Positions 23,402 through 34,660 of a stretch of 64,000 bases of DNA are shown piece by piece (positions within the stretch are counted from its first letter, which is position 1; the number at the start of each line of letters is the position of its first letter). Both the position numbers and the translations under genes were made by a program. The stretch lies in NCBI RefSeq assembly GCF_037975245.1, contig NC_092579.1:29533666-29597665 (forward strand), written 5' to 3'. Below the pieces are notes generated by a model. It did not search any database and had not been told where the DNA came from. It saw nothing but the letters and a program-made list of their open reading frames with translations. The DNA comes from Apostichopus japonicus (taxonomy: Eukaryota; Echinodermata; Holothuroidea; Aspidochirotida; Stichopodidae).

Positions 23402-24107
23402 CAGGGGCGGATGCATGATTTGTGACGGGAGGGGGGGGGGTCTGACTGGTCCAGCCGCACCTGAACGTATAAGACTATCTAAGCAGAGCACCACCATCGG
23501 TTGGCGCGGAGCGTACAAGAAAATTTTTGGCTTTACAAACCCCCCAGATGGCCGGAAACGGCACTTCCCGAGTATTCTAAGCTGCATGTACCTAGCCTGA
23601 AAATATGGATCTCATGTCTGCAATTTCTCGATTGATGAGAAAAAAACAATCTATGAAATATGGTAATACATATCAGATGAGTGAGATACAAAAATCATAA
23701 TGCCTTTAGCCCCCAATCCCCCTCCCGTTCCGTCACCACTGCAGGGCCGGATCCAGGATTCTGGAAGGGTGAGGGGTTTGGCCTCCAGTGATCCTAGGGT
23801 CTAAGGGTAGTGGGATTCCCTCTATCCATTGTGAAATTCTTGGATATTTAAGTACAACAGGGAACCCCCTTCAATTTAGCCATGCAAAGCACCGACAAAA
23901 TCTCACTCGAAATGTATCTGTATCAGTACAAGTTAGCTAGTTTTATTGATGATCTCTATTCATGGTAGATTGGAGAGAACAAACGCAGGGAATGTTTAAT
24001 TTAATTATTTTTATCTCTCTCTCTCTTTTTTTTCTCTCTTTTTTTTGTTTGGCCAAGAGCAGGGGGGGGTCCGGACCCCCTGGACCCCCCCTCTGGATCC
24101 GCGCCTG
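23402..24107. mobile_element. Composite G-rich non-autonomous element(s)
   Basis: The left end reads CAGGGGCGGATGCATG and the right end GGATCCGCGCCTG, with GCTAAT on both outer sides. An inner start at 23741 (GCAGGGCCGGATCCAGG) is the inverted match of the right end CTGGATCCGCGCCTGC, so two elements may abut or nest. At 23478-23572 it carries the core ACCACCATCGGTTGGCGCGG / GCCGGAAACGGCACTTCCCG shared with elements at 5095, 9337 and 54271. No transposase. A pyrimidine-rich tract occupies 24010-24050. Confidence 0.6.
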
Positions 24108-24114
24108 CTAATTT

Positions 24115-25160
24115 GAACTTATAAGCTAATAAATATAATTTTTAAAACAAACTGTTTTAGTGTGTCAGTTTCTTGAGTTTCTACCTTGACAAAACTCAAA
24201 GTAGTCTCATCTTACGTAATCAAACCAGTCTGATCATAATTTATTATAAATCTATACCCTAGGCGTCACACATTGTACCACATCAATTATAATTATGTAA
24301 TGTAAACAAACATCGTAAAGTTACATGAGATGCAAGTGAGCCACTGATTGCTACACATCTGTGGAGCTGGAGCGAGCACGTGTATTTTAGCAATCGAGTG
24401 CGCGATGGATCCCATGAGTTTTTACGCACAGTGTGCCGCATGGCTTGGAGCAGAGAGATAAATGGGACATGGTTCACGATAAAAATAGAACAAATGAAAT
24501 AAAAATCCTTTAAAAAGGACGCCTAGTAAGCCTTTATTATTAAATTCGCGATAAGTTTATAATCAATACACAACGTATTCACTTGACTGAATGGAGATAA
24601 AAACTCTGAAAATCAGTAGAGAAATTACCAATTGTGTACGAAAAGTAAGTTGGTACACCTTTCAAAATTTACGAAAGCAAAACACTCTCGAAAAATTCAC
24701 GCGAAACTGGCATATCGTGCTAAATGCAACTAATGTCATGTAAACAAGGCTCTAGTACACCCATTTATGAATAAACCGTAAGAACACATCTGGTGTTAAG
24801 CGGGGGAAATATTTTCTAGAATTTCCAAAAATACAGAAAAAATAATATCCTACCATAGTTAAGTGCATATCAAATAGCCTAACCACCTTGTCGGTTACGG
24901 ATCTCACGTAACTACAAACACACAACTAATTGTATTTTGCGAAGTAGACGTTTTCTACAAGAACATGGAAACAATATTTAGCATTTAGTTAATCATGCCA
25001 AGTGGCCTAAAACATAAGTTATTACAAGGTTTACTTTCATAATAAAGATGGCCATAGCTATAGGGGCCTTGATATCGTGATATGCACGTATGGAATGGTC
25101 TGTGCCTCGTGTACTACATAAAACGTTCCTTGGAAACGTGCCAAAAAAAAAAAGAAGGTT
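24115..25160. other. No recognised gene
   Basis: A minus-strand open frame at 24283-24477 has no recognisable motif. The remainder is AT-rich with several in-frame stops in all frames. A poly-A run lies at 25142. Confidence 0.35.
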
Positions 25161-25207
25161 AACCAACAGGTGTTAGACAGGGGAAGCGCTTACAGTTGTT
25201 TGGCAAG

Positions 25208-25273
25208 GTACCTGGGAAATTCCCAGGTACTGCGCGAACACCGGCGGGAAATCGGCAGTGTGTTCGCGGGAAA
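25208..25273. promoter_or_regulatory. Promoter-like palindrome with NF-kB-type and E2F-type motifs
   Basis: GTACCTGGGAA and TTCCCAGGTAC form an 11-bp inverted repeat around one central base (25208-25230). The core GGGAAATTCCC matches the consensus Rel/NF-kB site. GCGGGAAA, an E2F-type motif, occurs at 25244-25251 and 25266-25273. The region is GC-richer than its surroundings. No gene start could be assigned; a tiny ATG frame (MPLSKLKNCDAILGCFN) begins near 25330. Regulatory role is inference. Confidence 0.4.
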
Positions 25274-25503
25274 TTGAACAAGGTTTTCCAACATTGGCTT
25301 GAGAGATTCAGCGGGCTTGCGGCGGCGATGCCTTTGAGTAAATTAAAAAATTGTGATGCTATTTTGGGATGTTTCAATTGAGAAATAAAGACACCCAGAC
25401 ACTAGTAAGTGTTTCTGATTTTTTATTTATCATCTTTTTTAAATTTTATTTTCTCTTTTGCTCTTTCTCTACCTCGTTTTTTTTTTTTTTTTGGCTGCGT
25501 GTG

Positions 25504-25559
25504 AGATTTCCCGGCAATGAGCTTACCGCGAGTTATCAAGATTTCCCGGCAATGAGCTT
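25504..25559. repeat. 20-bp perfect direct repeat, 36-bp period
   Basis: GATTTCCCGGCAATGAGCTT occurs at 25504-25523 and again at 25540-25559 without mismatch. It lies directly downstream of a poly-T tract. Confidence 0.8.
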
Positions 25560-26089
25560 CCCGTTTTGCCGACTTTTTACAGGCGTAAACTATACATATA
25601 GGCTAGGTCAAGTCGTCAACGACCCTTTGAACTGGGCTAGGCTACATCATACATGCATTAGAGTGACACATCGAGTCACTCCCAGATTAATGTATGTCTT
25701 CCAGTTACAGAGTTGTTGACAATTAACAATTCATAATCATGGACGTTAAATATAAATGTAAGAGACTGACTTCGGTCAGCTTGCGGCTTTGATAAGCCAA
25801 TGAGGCTTCTTCGTGAGTTCCTGCTTGCAGGAGTATCTAAAATACATACATACATACATGCATACATTATATTCGAGACTATGGAGTATGGAGTAGGCCT
25901 ATGGTATCACTATCAGTATCACTCTCCATTTCACATTGTTAGTAAAATGGAAAGAAGAACTCTAATTTAAAAGTGATACATATAATCGTGATACACAGCC
26001 CTGTTCAAGGACAAGTGGTAATTAAACTGCCAGCTCTATAGGCCTACGCAATGATATATAACGTTACACATGATCTAATACTAGCATGG

Positions 26090-26865
26090 ACACTTCGAAG
26101 TTCAGATACCTAAGCCTTAAAACACCCCAAAACTATATCTTCTGGTATAAATCATCTGAAAATATACTTGATATGGTGGCAGAAGTGTGTTATATTACGA
26201 TACACAGCCAAACTTACTTTCCTGCAAATTGTTTTCACGTTGTATTCCAAGAAGATTCTTTGCAATTGTGGAACTGGTATTGTTTGCTAGAGTATTGCGA
26301 TGTTCGGACACCCGGTCCCACAGTGTGGCGCTGGTGATAAATTGGTGGCGCAATTGCTCTTTCACTTCAGTAATTATAACAGGCTTCATAGATCTCTGTC
26401 ATTTTATTGACAAATATGTACAAAGTGGCTATTCTTACGACTAGTCGTAACAATGACCTTTTGCGCATGCGCAGTTGCTATTTTTACGACTAGGCGAACT
26501 ATTTTTACGACCAGGAGTAACAATAATTTCCGGTTAGGGTTAGGGTTGGATTGAGGGTTAGAGTTAGGGTCATGGTTACCCCTACTACATGTGCAGTTGC
26601 TTTATTTACTTTGAATTGGTATGAATTCGCTGATGTCGTAAGAATAGTTTATAAATAATTGTTACGACTAGTCGTAAGAATAGCCACGGCCAAATATGTA
26701 AGTACTTACTTACACACAGGTCATTCTGGAGAGAAAACTGTAGCTTGGTAGTTTTGCGTGAAATTGGCTGTTGCTATACGTTGTCATGGTGAAATCGTGT
26801 ATTTCTTAGGGGTGTCCGAACTTCGCAGTGTTCCGAACCTCGCAATACTGACTAGGCCTATACTA
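26090..26865 (+). repeat. GCGAAGTTCGG repeat family, copy 1 (split by a MITE)
   Basis: Starts near GACACTTCGAAGTTCAG and ends near GTGTCCGAACTTCGCAGTG. It aligns with copy 2 (26866-27345) and, inverted, with 36836-37335, and is the most diverged of the three. The element at 26421-26690 interrupts it. The ends carry inverted CGAAGTTCGGSCAC-type motifs, consistent with a MITE-like family. Confidence 0.75.
26421..26690. mobile_element. MITE with 30-bp TIRs and 10-bp target duplication
   Basis: CAAATATGTA is duplicated exactly (26411-26420 and 26691-26700). The inverted termini GTGGCTATTCTTACGACTAG (from 26425) and its complement ending at 26687 extend over about 30 bp without mismatch. The related repeat copy 2 shows the empty site ACAAATATGTAAGTAA. 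The interior has GGTTAGGGTTAGGGTT (telomere-like) and GCGCATGCGCAGTTGC. A 9-11 bp duplication with long TIRs suggests a Mutator-like family; no transposase. Confidence 0.88.
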
Positions 26866-27345
26866 GGATGGTGACTTCGAAGTTCGGCCACTTAAGACTT
26901 AAAACACCCCAAAACTAAATCTTCTGGTATAAATCATTTGAAAATATACTTCATATGGTGGGAGAATTTTGTTATAGTACGATACACGGCCAAACTTTCT
27001 TTCCTGCAAACTGTTTTCACGTTGTTTTCCAAGAAGATTCTTCGTGATTGTGGAACTGGTATTTCTTGCTAGAGTATTGCGAAGTTCGGACGCGCAACCC
27101 ACTGTGTGGCGCTGGTAAAAATTGGTGGCGCAGTTGCTCTTTCAGTAATTATAACAGACTTCATAGATCTTCGTCATTTTATTGACAAATATGTAAGTAA
27201 TTTCTTGCACACGGGTCATTTTGGAGAGAAAATAACTGTAGCTTCGTACTTTTTGGTGAAATTTGGCTCTTCCTGTAGGTTTTCATGGTGAAAATCGTGT
27301 ATTTCTTAGGGTGCCCGAACTTCGCAGTATGGCGAACTTCGCAAT
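26866..27345 (+). repeat. GCGAAGTTCGG repeat family, copy 2
   Basis: About 480 bp from GGTGACTTCGAAGTTCGGCC to GGTGCCCGAACTTCGCAGT. It is in direct tandem with copy 1 and almost identical, in inverted orientation, to 36836-37335: a 61-residue open frame (starting MALVKIGGAVALSV) is identical in both. The frame is a by-product of the repeat, with no domain recognised. Confidence 0.85.
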
Positions 27346-27412
27346 ACTGACTATACTACTCCTAGGCCTATGCTTTGGGCCTCTATAGAGGCTATAGGGC
27401 CTTCGGCAACAA

Positions 27413-27736
27413 TTAGCTTAGGCCTAAGTTACGCAATAGGAGTATGTCTGTTAGGCATATGCCTATGATGAAGTAATGAAAGGCAACTTTCCCTTGCCTC
27501 CGTAGATTGCGTTTCCTTTCACGAGAAAGTTTAAACCTATAGGCTATACACAGATTATCTCCAAAAGAATGCATACCGGTTTCAATCAAATCTCTGAATT
27601 CCTTGAACACCACAACCTTCCTTGCTTCATTTCGAAATAGACGAACAATTTGCCCCCTTCGTTTGCACTTCGTCTGCTTGCGCGACTTTGGCTGTATCAG
27701 CTTCGCAGACGACATCGATATGATAACTACTGCCAC
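27413..27736 (-). CDS. Unidentified basic ORF (107 codons)
   Basis: The frame has an even, protein-like composition rich in Lys/Arg (KSRKQTKCKRRGQIVRLFRN, KLSRERKRNLRRQGKVAF) between 27480 and 27735. I recognise no family. It lies between a repeat copy and an AT-rich region. It could be a single exon of a longer gene, but no convincing splice partner was found. Chance ORF is a real alternative. Confidence 0.25.
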   Translation of the reverse strand: MAVVIISMSSAKLIQPKSRKQTKCKRRGQIVRLFRNEARKVVVFKEFRDLIETGMHSFGDNLCIAYRFKLSRERKRNLRRQGKVAFHYFIIGICLTDILLLRNLGLS

Positions 27737-27839
27737 TACTATGGACCAATTAGGAGTCCCGGTTTCTATGACATCATGTTTTTACGCGATTAGGAGAGTT
27801 CACAAACATTAGGGTAAAAAAAAACGAATTAGGACGTCA

Positions 27840-29480
27840 GTTTTCAACTTTTTTTAATATAAATTTAGTATATTGATCGATAGAAAACGGTTACTTGGTA
27901 ATTCTCTAAAAATATCATTGAAGTAGTATGTCAAATATTTATGGAAGGAATCGAGAAAGACAACAAAGAGCTTATCAATCATGTAATACGTATGTAATTA
28001 TGATGCTATTTATAAGACACCGTAGATATATGTACCCCAAAATATTGATCAGGGGTTACAGCGCTAGCTCCATCCTCATCGCACTAAATATTCATATATC
28101 ATAGGGGGTTAACACTTATGTATTTCTTTATCCAGCTCCATCCTGAACGCACATTAAAGCCCACCCACATTATTTAAACCACGCCTATATCTCCAGTCTC
28201 AGCACACTCCTTATGTCACTCAAAGGTTTCCCCCGCCTTTATATGTTAATTTAACCTCTCGCTAGCAGCAGCTTCCTACGGCGACAATCGCAAGCAGGAG
28301 ATATAGTCAAATACAACGAAGAAATGTGCAAATAACCATCTAATTATTGCAGACGACGAAGTCAAATTCTTGCTAGATTAATGGGGTATGAGCAACCTTA
28401 AATCAGTGTTTAAATGTAAAGGTGAAATAACGGGATCATGTCGATTTTGTCATTTCTGCGATACAGTCAGTACGCGCGATATTGAAGTATAACCTAACGT
28501 TAGCTCTTACGTTGTTAGGCTAGGTTAGGCCAGATCCTTTCCCTGATGTAGTAAATACGCTGTACTAGCTATGAGATAGTATAACTAGGCTAGTATTTGT
28601 ATAGTAAGTACCTTCACTTCAGGACTAAGTCTAGACCTAAGTCAGTTTATGCCTGTGTGTCATACTCAAAGCAAGACCTTCCCTAATTCAAGGCCGCCTC
28701 TAGTGACTACTTTTTACTACTAATTCTGAGGGCACACCTAATCAAAGCCACACATTTATATTGAAATTATACATAGGCCTAGACCTCTTTGCGCTTGGGT
28801 CAGTACACTTTAGTCTAAGTTAGAGTTAGACCCTGTAGGCCTAGCTTGCCTTCACTTTTAAAAGACTAGGCCTAGGCTATACTAGTGGTCTATATTGTTG
28901 GGAAATGGCTAATAGTAATTGCCGACACTGAAAGAAGAGATTGCTTAAAATTGCAAGTGATGCATTTATGGTGGTGGACTAGACTAACCTCTGACTGAGT
29001 GTAAAACTTACCCAGGCTATGCTATAACCAGTTAAGCTATATTAGTGAATTTAGGTTATATGTATTGATAATGTGAAACTTAATTAGAAAGATGATAATT
29101 TTGTACTATTCATTTATAAAAACCAACAAACTTGTGTATGGTTAATCTCAATCGGGACTATACTTCAATGTTAATTGGTCAGAAATCAGTGCCTGGGGGA
29201 GAGGAGGGGGGGGGGGGGAAGGGGGAGACTTGTGTGTCAAATTTAAACAAGTTTTGGCTGAAATGTCAGTTAATTAGGCTAGGCCTTCCCATGCAAGGAT
29301 ATAGGTTTAGCCTAGGCCTAGTCACATATCAGATTTATCCACATGAGAAATGTAAATATGAAACACCACATGACTAGGTCACAGCTTTGCACTCCTAATG
29401 TTATAAGCCTCACACTATAACACAGACATGAGTTTTATTAATCTCATGTTGTTCTTATTCAACAAATATACTACCCAGAG
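27840..29480. other. No recognised gene; taggcctagg-rich stretch
   Basis: Contains two related motifs at 28055-28085 and 28107-28150 (GGGGTTA...AGCTCCATCCT.A.CGCA) that resemble, in reverse complement, the satellite at 34661-36065 and the segment at 36190-36225. 28500-28880 is rich in taggcctag motifs. A G-tract lies at 29203-29226. Confidence 0.4.
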
Positions 29481-29536
29481 GTAGGTTTTGAAGCACTGTC
29501 AGTGTGGCAGATTATATTTCCATATTAGGCACAGCA

Positions 29537-29785
29537 GATTATGAGATTGGTGTAAATCTCAATGAACTGAACTGCACATAACAAGGATTCCATATGGCAT
29601 TGATTTCTGAACATTAAAAGGGACACCTTTACAGTAAGGTATATTATGTTTCTATATAAAGCACATCAGATCATGAAATTGGTGTAAATCTCAATAAACT
29701 TAACTGCCCATAACAGGATTCCTTATGGCATTGATTTTCTGAACATTCAAAAAGGGACACATATACAGTTTTCATGGGAGAGAAT
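29537..29785. repeat. Two-unit tandem repeat, period about 127 bp
   Basis: ATTGGTGTAAATCTCAAT..AACT through GGCATTGATTTTCTGAACATT..AAAGGGACAC occurs twice, at about 29545 and 29677, with small indels. Confidence 0.75.
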
Positions 29786-29955
29786 GTTTATATAGATACA
29801 AACTGATAAGATATAAACATGGTACAAAACTCAAATAAAGACCATTAATGGAATTGATTTTGTTTTACTTTGAAAATATTTTCTAACAAATGTGACCGGC
29901 TTCTGTTAGGTGCAGAAATAAATAACTCTTTATTATGTGTCATTTTGTGTGGCAG

Positions 29956-30088
29956 AAATGGAAGATTTTTCCCAAGAGGAGCTAACAGCCATGACAGAGT
30001 ACAAGAAACACACAACCTTGAGCCTTCCAATGCCGTACTTGCAAACTACCTGGAAAATCTGTTGGCTGCAGTTTACTTAGCCCTATGA
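29956..30088 (+). CDS. Possible 5' coding exon
   Basis: After an acceptor-like ttgtgtggcag the frame opens MEDFSQEELTAMTEYKKH and runs to a stop at about 30080; a second frame (NAVLANYLENLLAAVYLAL) overlaps its 3' half. A donor-like GATA|GTAAGTG lies at about 30089. Protein identity is unknown, and joining it to any other exon would be guesswork. Confidence 0.25.
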
Positions 30089-30099
30089 TAGTAAGTGTT

Positions 30100-32490
30100 G
30101 TTCAATGTAAAATGCAACTGAATACTGTTGAGTATTACTATTAAGTAAAATATATCTATACACAAGTTGAGCAACTAAAACAGTTTGTGGTACAACAAAG
30201 ACATGCTTCATATTGCCTTATATTAGACTACAACTCATACCAAAAATGAGTTGCATGGTGATTGATACCATGTATAAGTTATGCATGTAGAGGTCAATTG
30301 AGGTCACTGCGATCATTGCAATAACCTATATCTCATACGTCCATACACTTCCTCCTATTAAAGTGTTAAAAGATATCGATTTATCTTTGCAAAAGATTGG
30401 TCACTTACTCTCTGCCAATTGTGGAAGCATGACTTCAAGTCACTGCAAAGTAATCAATTTTATATGAGATGAATTTTCTTGTGGTATTGAATTTCAGTTA
30501 AATTAAGGTGCATGTGTCTTAAAAAATTCAAAACAGAAAGGCCAAATCAGGACTGTACAACATATGACTGTACACTATTCTAAGCATTTCCTACATTCTG
30601 TATTGTAATTGGGAAATCTCTGACTTCTAGTTTTAATTCTCTATGGTATAAACAAAAAGTGTGACCATGGCCTTTAGTAAGTGTCAGTCCTTTTAAAATT
30701 GTTGTCATAGAGCAGTGAGATACCTTGGCTATCTCAGAAAGGGGGGAGGGGGTTGGGAGAAGATGTAAACTTTCAGTGAATGTTATTTTACTGTATCAAA
30801 TTTAAGCAATTTCACAAATCTTTTGTTGCAGATGAACTTGGCATTTTCTCTTTTAACTCTGTTGTTTTGGGGAATTTCAACATCGAAGGGTATCATTCAT
30901 AGGGATCATTCATAGATGTAAAACAAGTAAGTTTAATTTTTTAGATTTATGTTCAATCTACATAGAATTGCTGAGAGCCCACTGATTAATGGTAAAGTGG
31001 AACCCATTTAGATCTGTAAGGAAATTAAGGAAATTGAACAATTTATTTACTGAGATGTCAGCCAGAAACAACAGGACTTTGCAAAGCATAGCAACAAATT
31101 GTCTAAAACGAAGAGAAAATTGATAGGACAGAGAACTTTCAGTGCTCCTACCTCTATCTACCGTAAAATGACAACAAAAACAATGTTGAACCAATATCAC
31201 ACCCTTTGGTTGGACTGTAGGCTAAGTGCTTCAGATAACAATATTGACTCATTTTGCTCCAAGTGACTATCGTGTAATGCACATTTACACATTTGACCTT
31301 CGCCTATGATGCAATTGGTATGTCAAGTTCACTAACACAGGCTGTGTGTACTAACATCTCCATTTTCTTGTTTGTCGAAAAGATCAGAGGAAACAACCGT
31401 GAAGAATCGTGATCTTTAATTAAACTTCTTTCCATTCAAGTTCGTTAAAACACCATTTAATACTTTAATTGTTTCATTCCTTTCCTAGATTTGTACAAAC
31501 TGGATGAGGGGAAAAATGAGAAATTGAGTCACGCTACCAAGTAACACAGCTTTGCAGTAGTAGAAAGATGTCTTTGGCTTGGATGATGCACATCAAGAAT
31601 GTGATTGTAGCTGTTTATGAGAATCAATTTGATTTTTTGCATTTCAATTCATCTCTCTGTCCACAATTGATAAGACCTGCTTTTACAACTTCAATGAAAC
31701 TTGCATAGAGATGACCTGTGATGAACAGACATGTGGAAGTGCTCAGGAATTTTATGTCAAAGGTCATTAGTTAATTGTTTGGAAACGCTTCTTCCTGAGT
31801 CCAGGACGGACGTGTGGATGTATGCAAAACGTGATCATAATTTTGGTCATTCGGGGTCAGAGTTTCAGAAATTTCATGTTCAAGGACACTTCGGTCTATT
31901 CTTTAACTATTTAACTGTTAGTTCAAAATCTTTTCAAATTAATCTTTCTTGTGATTATAATAAGCAAAAATTACCACTTTCTATTGGAGTTAAAATAATT
32001 TGCACAAGTATGTGAGGTCCAAGGAGGAGCTTGAGACTAAAACATTAATGGTATCGTTGGAAGCCTAATTATTGTCTTGCAGAGCCTTGCTTGATGTTCG
32101 GTTTGCCAGTGCAAAGTGGTAAACTATAATGGTAATTATATAAAAAATAAATTTGGTAATATGTCATCCTTATCAACAACAATGTGAACATAGGTCTTCT
32201 AAGACCTTCCTATCTAGTTTAAAGGTAGTCAGTATAGGCCCCAAACTATAGCACGTTATAATTGCAAGAAGTTTCCAAAAGTACTTTCCTGGAGGTCTTT
32301 ACTCTCCAATTGTTCTCAGACATTTTTAACGAACACACAAGATGACTGAATGTCCCAGTGAGGACAATTTCCTCAAAGGTTGTAATAAAAACAGTTTAAG
32401 AATTGTGACCAGAGATGACCATATTTGAATATCTAGCATATTTGGGGCTAATACAGCATACCTATAAAAAAAGGAGCTACTGACACAGGG
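30100..32490. other. No recognised gene
   Basis: AT-rich sequence with short frames only. A G-rich stretch (30740-30760) is present. Neither strand gave a conserved motif or a splice-bounded exon I could support. Confidence 0.35.
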
Positions 32491-32589
32491 CTGAAGTTGT
32501 CATGACAAAGGATATTGGGAGAGAGGCTTTGATCAAGTTTTTGGTTTCGATGAAAATCGTAACCTATGCGTTCATGATGGCGTATGTGT

Positions 32590-33330
32590 GCGTTTGTGAC
32601 GCCCAGCTTGTAAACACGATATCTCAAGAAGGGAATGTTGGACCAACTTCATGTTTGGTTTGTAGGTGTACCACATTGAGTACAAGAAGCCTATTGTTTT
32701 CTGTGGAGGTCAAAGGTCATTTAGGGTCACTAGGGGTCAAATTGTGAAAACCTTGTAAACATGATATCTCAAGAAGGGAAGGTTGGAACAATTCATATTT
32801 GGTGTGTAGTAGTACCACATTGAGTACAGGAAGCCTAATGTTTTTGGTGTAGGTCAAAGGTCATTTTGGGACAACAGGTCAAACTGTGACAACCTTGTAA
32901 ACATGCTATTGCAAGAAAGGAAAGATATCATATTTGGTTTGAAAATGTACCATATTACAGTTAAGGAGCCTATTATTGCTTTTGGTGGAGGTCAAAGGTC
33001 ATTTGAAGTCAGCAAATGCCAAACATTTACTTCACTCCCCTCTTACCTGTCTCTCCACACTAAGACATCTTCCTAAACATAATCTCGTAAAGGAAGCTTG
33101 GACAGATCGCATATTTGGTATGTAATTGTACCACATTGAGGACAAGAAGCCTTAATGTTGTGGGCGGAGGTCAATGGTCATTAGAGTTCACCAGGGGTCA
33201 GATTGTGAACCATGTTTTACACAATATTTCAACAAGGACTGATGTCATATTTAGTATGTTGATGTATCTATCACATTAAGTACAAGAAGCTTGTTGTTGA
33301 GGTCAATGGTCATTATCAGGACAGCCTGTG
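32590..33330. repeat. Degenerate tandem repeat carrying AGGTCAAAGGTCA motifs
   Basis: About five units of 130-170 bp share TTGTAAACATGATATCTCAAG, TACCACATTGAGTACAAGAAG and a GAGGTCAAAGGTCATT block. AGGTCAAAGGTCA is exact near 32706, 32850 and 32988, with AGGTCAATGGTCA near 33168 and 33300. It equals a DR1 nuclear-receptor half-site pair. Diverged members of the family occur at 59360-59800 and near 62148. Confidence 0.75.
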
Positions 33331-33896
33331 TCATTGTGAATTTATTTTTTTGTCATATCGCACTGCTTTTCACTGTATTACTAATATCAAGTATGTTGTA
33401 CGCCATCACTATACATTACGTCACATTCATGAAGAAAATAGGTGAATGTTACATCATCAAAACCACTATGCATTTTTGCATTCTGGTTAAGAGACAGGTA
33501 TAGGGTCCATTTCTTGTTTTGTAGTGAAACTGTTCAAGTCATTTTCAAGTTGTTTCCTTGTGCAAAAGTGCAGATCAAGGTCTTGGTATCCCTGTTACAT
33601 TTCACAGTTGATGTCGAGCAATCAGTGCTTCAGCATGCGACGATGGTTATGTTGTAAATATGTCCTCAAAATTTTGATTTCAGTATTGCATCTCTTATAG
33701 AAATTCATTTTATAAATATTTGAGGTATTAATTAAACTATATTGCAAAAGTTCACTTAGTACTCAAAATTCAAAAGTAATGTAGATGCAAATAAAGTTAG
33801 CTATCAGTAGCATTAATTATATGTTGTTTTATAATTTGTTTTGCTTTTCAAAATTTGAATGCATTGCAACTAAAATGGAGAAAAGGGCCCATACCC

Positions 33897-34444
33897 AATA
33901 GTATTATAGTGGTGATTTAACCAGGAATGAGGTGGAAAATTCTTTAATATTAACCAGGATAATGGTGACATCAACTAGGAAATGTTGTTTAATTTAACCA
34001 GAAAGAGGTGGAAAATTATGTGATATTAACCAGGATAGTATGAGTACCAACCAGGAATAAGTTGGTTAATTTGACCAGGAAAGAGGTGGAACTTTTATGA
34101 TATTAACCAGGATAGTATGAGTACCAACCATGAAATCTTGGTTGATTTAACCAGGAAAGAGGTGGAATACGTTTGATATTAACCAGGATTATGGATAAGT
34201 AGTCACATCAACCAGAAAATGTTGATTATTTTAACCAGGAATGAGGTGAATACCCATTGATAGTAACCAGGATATTGTAAAAATCTCACCAGGAAATTTA
34301 ACCAGGATTTCCTGGTTATTTCTACCAGGATTTTCTACCAGGAGGAAACCTGGTGAAAACAACCAGGATATGGAGGGTGGCATATAAACGTATTTAAAAT
34401 TTCACCAGTTCCTGGTGAAATTTCACCAGGTTGTTTTTAGAGTG
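33897..34444. mobile_element. CACTA-like transposon terminus with AACCAGGA subrepeats
   Basis: The right edge, on the minus strand, reads CACTCTAAAAACAACCTGGT. The interior consists of many AACCAGGA / GAGGTGGAA units in a period of about 100 bp, followed by nested inverted CCTGGTGAAATTTCACCAGG pieces. CACTR termini with subterminal repeats are typical of CACTA/EnSpm elements. The other terminus and any transposase are not in view, so this may be a fragment or a minisatellite derived from one. Confidence 0.5.
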
Positions 34445-34660
34445 TATAGATATTTGAGAGTGATGAAGGCTACCACTTTTAATTAGTACTGGTCTGATGT
34501 CGGTGTTAGGATTTTTAAGAGGAAGGTAAAATAAAGAGACATTTTACATGCCGTTCTTGTATTTTGACTAAATTCTTACTGTGCTTACTGTCTTAAATGA
34601 TTATGCAATTAAGGGTAAAAACAATCTTAAATTTGGTCGAAGTAATCGCGATATATATAC

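Noticed and set aside
27106-27291. 61-codon frame MALVKIGGAVALSV... identical at 36909-37094
   Set aside because: It lies inside a repeat family; the identity follows from the repeat arms, and the diverged third copy lacks the frame.
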